From contig JAMCTB010000027.1 in NCBI GenBank assembly GCA_023380955.1, forward strand, positions 850 through 9,494: 8,645 bases of DNA, read 5' to 3'. A model generated the notes under the pieces. The model saw only the letters and a program-made list of their open reading frames with translations. It searched no databases and had not been told where the DNA came from. Numbering within the stretch: the first letter of the stretch is position 1; every line of letters begins with the position of its first letter. This stretch comes from Chloroflexota bacterium. Lineage in GTDB: Bacteria > Chloroflexota > UBA6077. Both the position numbers and the translations under genes were made by a program. This document shows positions 6,036 to 8,645 of the stretch, piece after piece.

Positions 6036-6737
6036 ATGTTTCGTATCGTGAAGGCGCACAAGCGCCATTTCTCCGACCTGGAGTGGCTGAAAACCTACTG
6101 GCTCTTCTCCTTCTCCGACTACTACGACCCCAACAACGTCCAGTTCGGTGCCCTGCGGGTCTTCAACGACGTCGTCGTCCAGCCCGGCGCCGGCTTCCCC
6201 AGCCATCCCCACAGGGAGATGGAGATCGTCAGCATCGTCCTGAGCGGCGAACTCACCCACGAGGACGGCATGGGGAACCGTGGGGTCATCCGCGCCGGCG
6301 AGGTGCAACGGATGTCGGCCGGGACCGGGGTCGTCCACTCCGAATCCAATCGAGGCGACCAGCCGGTCCACTTCTACCAGATATGGTTCTTGCCGCGCAC
6401 TCCGGGCCTCGAGCCCTCCTACGACCAGAAGAGCTTCGCCGGCGTCTCCCGCCAGAACCGTCTGCTCCCCGTAGCCTCCGGGCAGGGGCTGCCGGATGCG
6501 GTCACCTTCGAGACCCCCGCCACCCTCTACCTGAGCGACCTGGAAGCCGGACACAGTCTGGACTTCCATACTCGTGAAGGACGGGGGGTCTTCGTCTACG
6601 TGACCGAGGGCGAGCTGGACGTCAACGGCTGGGGGCTTCAAAGCGAGGACCAGGCGCGGATAACGGGGGAGACGGCCTTTCAGTTCGAGGCCATCAGCCC
6701 GGCCAGCTTCGTCCTGATTGACGTGCCCCTGCGTTAG
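6036..6737 (+). CDS. Pirin family bicupin protein (YhaK-like, quercetinase-type)
   Basis: The protein is 233 residues from the ATG at 6036. An in-frame GTG six bases upstream is less likely because AGGTG (6028-6032) is well placed only for the ATG. The N-terminal cupin (about 1-125) carries all four metal ligands of the pirin fold: His57 and His59 in SHPHREME, then His101 and Glu103 in GTGVVHSESN. These match the ligand order and spacing of human pirin (56, 58, 101, 103). The signatures GELTHEDGMGN and VQRMSAGTG are also clear. The C-terminal cupin (about 140-233) has lost metal ligands, as is usual, and contains FVYVTEGELDVNG. The protein is cytoplasmic. Bacterial members bind Fe or other metals and some oxidise quercetin, but the physiological substrate is generally unknown. 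It is monocistronic: the next gene is convergent 14 bases downstream. Confidence 0.93.
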   Translation: MFRIVKAHKRHFSDLEWLKTYWLFSFSDYYDPNNVQFGALRVFNDVVVQPGAGFPSHPHREMEIVSIVLSGELTHEDGMGNRGVIRAGEVQRMSAGTGVVHSESNRGDQPVHFYQIWFLPRTPGLEPSYDQKSFAGVSRQNRLLPVASGQGLPDAVTFETPATLYLSDLEAGHSLDFHTREGRGVFVYVTEGELDVNGWGLQSEDQARITGETAFQFEAISPASFVLIDVPLR

Positions 6738-6751
6738 TCCTCAAACTCGGC

Positions 6752-7255
6752 CTAAGCACCAACCAGCCCCAGGAAGAAGGACAGCGCGATGGTCGCCACG
6801 ATGACCAGCACCGTGGCGGCAAACAGGCCCACGGTGGCCAGGGCATCTCTGCCCAGCCGCCGTCCCTGATAACGGAAGCGCCAGGTAGCCAGGCTCGCGC
6901 CGGCGGTGAGCACCAGCAGGCTCACCGCCAGGACTGGGAACAGCAGGTCCGGCGCCGAGCGACCGGTCTGCTCCAACGCCAGCGCCAGCCCGAGGGTGGC
7001 AACCGCCAGGAGGGCCGCCGCCACCTCGGAGGCGCCGACGATGGCCAGGAGGCGGCTTCCGGACCGATCGGGGGCCAGGATATTCCCGGCCCAGGCCGCG
7101 CCCAAGGCGGCGAACATGCCACCGACCCCCATCATCAGCGGTACGGTCACTAGGGGCGAGATCACCAACAGCAGGGTGGCCGTCTGAACCAGGCCAATCA
7201 GTCCGGCCACCATGGCCACCACCGGGACGCCTGTGCGCCACAGGAAAGCGCTCAC
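6752..7255 (-). CDS. Small multi-pass membrane protein, unknown function
   Basis: The protein is 167 residues from a GTG at 7253-7255, with GGAGGAG (7261-7267) five bases upstream, an excellent ribosome-binding site. About five hydrophobic segments lie near residues 10-32, 33-55, 69-91, 100-123 and 138-165. Short polar loops separate them, including a basic RFRYQGRRLGRDA before the last helix, likely cytoplasmic. Alanine, leucine and valine dominate and I see no cysteine, histidine cluster or catalytic motif. It resembles many unnamed integral membrane proteins and cannot be placed in a family by eye. It lies downstream of the DUF2892 gene on the same strand, across a 183-base gap without a clear promoter, and converges on the pirin gene. 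The C-terminus ends 14 bases from the pirin stop with no visible terminator between. Confidence 0.8.
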   Translation of the reverse strand: MSAFLWRTGVPVVAMVAGLIGLVQTATLLLVISPLVTVPLMMGVGGMFAALGAAWAGNILAPDRSGSRLLAIVGASEVAAALLAVATLGLALALEQTGRSAPDLLFPVLAVSLLVLTAGASLATWRFRYQGRRLGRDALATVGLFAATVLVIVATIALSFFLGLVGA

Positions 7256-7438
7256 CTGCCCTCCTCCAATTCCGACCCTCGCGACGGCGATCCCTCCTCA
7301 GGAGACCGTTGACGTTGTGATGGCAGAAGGAGGTCGCGGAGTCCTGGTCCCGGGCGCCCCACCCTGGGGTGGAACGTCCCTGCCATCCGAACCGGGAGCT
7401 GGGGCGAAAGGGTTCGGAGGTCCTGCTACCTCAGCGGC

Positions 7439-7672
7439 CTAGCCCTCGCGAATCTCCTGCCCCCGCAGGGGGCCTCCAAGCAGGAAGCTGATCAGGCAGA
7501 GATCGAAGGCTCCACAGGTCAAGGGCACCAGACCGACTAGGGCCATGGCAAGGCCGCCCGCGCCGCCGCGCCTCCAGCCGGAGGCCACGAGCCCCAATCC
7601 GGCACCGATGCGAACCCACCTGCCCCTATCGCTGGCAAGGAACCGAGAGACAGATTTGGGAGAGATCATCAT
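7439..7672 (-). CDS. DUF2892 family small inner-membrane protein
   Basis: The protein is 77 residues from the ATG at 7670-7672; a second ATG directly follows, and GGAG (7678-7681) serves either. The frame is open upstream to 7750, but that part has no coding look. It shows the DUF2892 pattern: a basic RGRWVRIGAGLGLVASGW entering the first helix (about 19-34), a glycine turn, then LVGLVPLTCGAFDLCLISFL (about 46-65), where family members read 'iGlvpl.tG..g.CplY.llG'. Cys59 matches the family's conserved cysteine. The family is the membrane domain also fused to rhodanese in YgaP-type sulfurtransferases; stand-alone versions have no defined role. No rhodanese or other sulfur gene is visible nearby. 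It is divergent from the RraA-family gene, 136 bases away. Confidence 0.8.
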   Translation of the reverse strand: MMISPKSVSRFLASDRGRWVRIGAGLGLVASGWRRGGAGGLAMALVGLVPLTCGAFDLCLISFLLGGPLRGQEIREG

Positions 7673-7743
7673 CCTGGCTCCTTCCGTCACGGCGTCCCCC
7701 GCCGACATCTTCCCGCTTATCGTGCAGGAAACGGACCTGGACG

Positions 7744-7772
7744 TTGACACCGAGTGCCACCGATGCTAGCTT
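7744..7772 (+). promoter_or_regulatory. Promoter of the RraA-family gene
   Basis: A perfect -35 TTGACA (7744-7749) is followed after 17 bases by TAGCTT (7767-7772), which keeps the three most conserved -10 positions and has an extended-type TG one base upstream. Transcription near 7779 leaves a leader of about 30 bases with AGGAG at 7795-7799. Confidence 0.65.
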
Positions 7773-7808
7773 GTGGGCGCCACTGCGGATGAAAAGGAGC
7801 AAAGAAGC

Positions 7809-8504
7809 ATGAGTGCACCCCAGGAGAAGAACCTCGGCTTCATCGTCCACACCAGGGTCGAGCGCCCGCCTCGCCATCTGGTGGAGCCCTTCAAGGAGTT
7901 CATAGCCTGCAACGTCTGCGACGCCCTGGGGCGCTTCGGCGCCATGCACTACACCATCAAGCCTGTGGTGCCCGGCTGGAGGGTGGCCGGGCCCGCCATC
8001 ACCGTGCGGACTCGCCCCTGCGACAACCTGCTGATCTACAAGGCGCTGGAGTTGGCCCAGCCCGGCGCCGTGCTGGTGATCGCCAACTACGAGTACGAGA
8101 CCAACGCCACCTGGGGCGACCTGACCAGCATGATGGCCAAGGCCAGAGGGCTGGCCGGCATGGTCACCGACGGCCTGGCCCGCGACGTCGCGGGGCTGCG
8201 GGAGGTGGGCCTGCCCGTCTTCGCCCGGGGTCTCACCCCTAACAGCCCCATGAAGGACGGACCCGGCGAGGTCAACGTGCCGGTTTCCTGTGGCGGCGTC
8301 ATCGTCAATCCCGGCGACATCATCGTGGGGGACGACGACGGCGTGGTGGTGGTGCCCAAGGCCGACGCCGAGCTGGTGATCGCGCGGACCAGGGCGATCA
8401 TCGCCAAGGAAGAGAAGACGGTCAAGGAGATCCAATCGGGCAAGCTGATCCCGGACTGGGTCAATAAGACCCTGGCGGAGAAGGGGTGCCAGATCGTGGA
8501 GTAG
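7809..8504 (+). CDS. RraA/HMG-aldolase family protein (4-hydroxy-4-methyl-2-oxoglutarate aldolase-like)
   Basis: The protein is 231 residues from the ATG at 7809, with AGGAG (7795-7799) nine bases upstream. The fold family is clear from the order of motifs: NVCDALGR (35-42), GPAITVRT (61-68), TWGDL (101-105, the 'GxWGxL'-like active-site loop) and GMVTDGLARDV (117-127). Arg125 and Asp126 correspond to the substrate-binding arginine and metal-binding aspartate. PVFARGLTPNSP (136-147) and GDIIVGDDDGVVVVP (169-183) complete the pattern. Class II members cleave 4-hydroxy-4-methyl-2-oxoglutarate or decarboxylate oxaloacetate with a divalent metal. True RraA instead inhibits RNase E. The preserved aldolase residues and the C-terminal extension of about 45 residues favour an enzyme. 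No aromatic-degradation genes are visible beside it, so the substrate is not indicated. It is monocistronic, from its own strong promoter. Confidence 0.9.
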   Translation: MSAPQEKNLGFIVHTRVERPPRHLVEPFKEFIACNVCDALGRFGAMHYTIKPVVPGWRVAGPAITVRTRPCDNLLIYKALELAQPGAVLVIANYEYETNATWGDLTSMMAKARGLAGMVTDGLARDVAGLREVGLPVFARGLTPNSPMKDGPGEVNVPVSCGGVIVNPGDIIVGDDDGVVVVPKADAELVIARTRAIIAKEEKTVKEIQSGKLIPDWVNKTLAEKGCQIVE

Positions 8505-8546
8505 GGACGATCGGCCGCCTGCTGGTGCGGACTCCTACGGCCCGGT

Positions 8547-8645
8547 TCACGGTCGGACGGGGCTGATATCCTCTAGCCGAGCGAGTATGCTCTTGATCTT
8601 TCCCTCTTCCTGCTTCAAGGATTCCCGCATCTCGTACTGCTCGGT
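8547..8645 (-). CDS. 3' end of an unidentified minus-strand gene
   Basis: Read from the right edge, 32 codons are open to a TGA at 8547-8549. The peptide is hydrophilic and probably helical, with RESLKQEEGKIKSILARLED showing a heptad-like I/L spacing. It ends ISPVRP. Codon choice is GC-rich at third positions like the neighbours, which supports real coding, but the stretch is too short for a family call. It converges on the RraA-family gene with 42 bases between stops and no visible terminator. Confidence 0.5.
   Translation of the reverse strand, partial: TEQYEMRESLKQEEGKIKSILARLEDISPVRP

Noticed and set aside
5888..6577. Plus-strand open frame through the palindromic repeat and pirin gene
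   Set aside because: It is out of frame with the pirin coding sequence, where metal ligands and family motifs are complete; the Arg/Pro-rich product is not protein-like.
7359..7372. CCACCC-TG-GGGTGG palindrome between the DUF2892 and small membrane genes
   Set aside because: It is short, GC-rich and without a promoter around it; such a palindrome is expected by chance in this composition.
8505..8546. Terminator between the RraA-family gene and the convergent gene
   Set aside because: The 42 bases show no stable stem followed by T residues on either strand.

Overview
The window is GC-rich bacterial chromosome with short intergenic gaps and frequent GTG or TTG starts. The gene set fits a Chloroflexota-like (possibly Dehalococcoidia-like) environmental bacterium: a DUF4129/DUF4350 operon headed by a membrane protein ending in a YYDLRIRKEG-type tail, a secreted M1 peptidase paired with a membrane protein, a zinc-ribbon protein, and a palindromic repeat of the TGTCATCCTGAGCG type. 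This placement is an inference from gene style only. No rRNA, tRNA, CRISPR array, transposase or phage gene is visible.

Left part (1-2304, minus strand): an operon reads leftwards from a strong sigma70-like promoter (2276-2304). Its order is a multi-pass membrane protein (1659-2182), a DUF4129 protein (601-1662) and a DUF4350 protein (start 604, running off the left edge). Both junctions are 4-base GTGA overlaps. Such operons commonly continue into MoxR ATPase and DUF58 genes, which would lie beyond position 1. Two structural defects occur here. The membrane gene has a frame break near 1920 and seems to lack its middle part. The DUF4350 gene runs at position 116 into an exact 116-bp copy of the end of the DUF4129 gene. 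Either the locus is decaying or the contig is misassembled at this end.

Middle part (2305-5870): a small zinc-ribbon protein (2446-2787, plus) has a perfect hairpin in its leader. It converges on a two-gene minus-strand unit: a secreted M1 zinc metallopeptidase (3760-5667, TTG start with a perfect Shine-Dalgarno) followed by an approximately six-helix membrane protein (2822-3664). A REP-like hairpin lies between these two genes.

Right part (5836-8645): a pirin/YhaK-type bicupin (6036-6737, plus) has a good promoter and a leader that carries a 70-bp palindromic repeat. It converges on a small membrane protein (6752-7255, minus). Next come a DUF2892 membrane protein (7439-7672, minus) and a divergent RraA/HMG-aldolase-family gene (7809-8504, plus) with a TTGACA promoter. 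The last 99 bases hold the 3' end of a minus-strand gene.

No undescribed multi-gene system is evident. The best leads are the two rearrangements on the left, the peptidase/membrane-protein pair, and the hairpins in leader regions.
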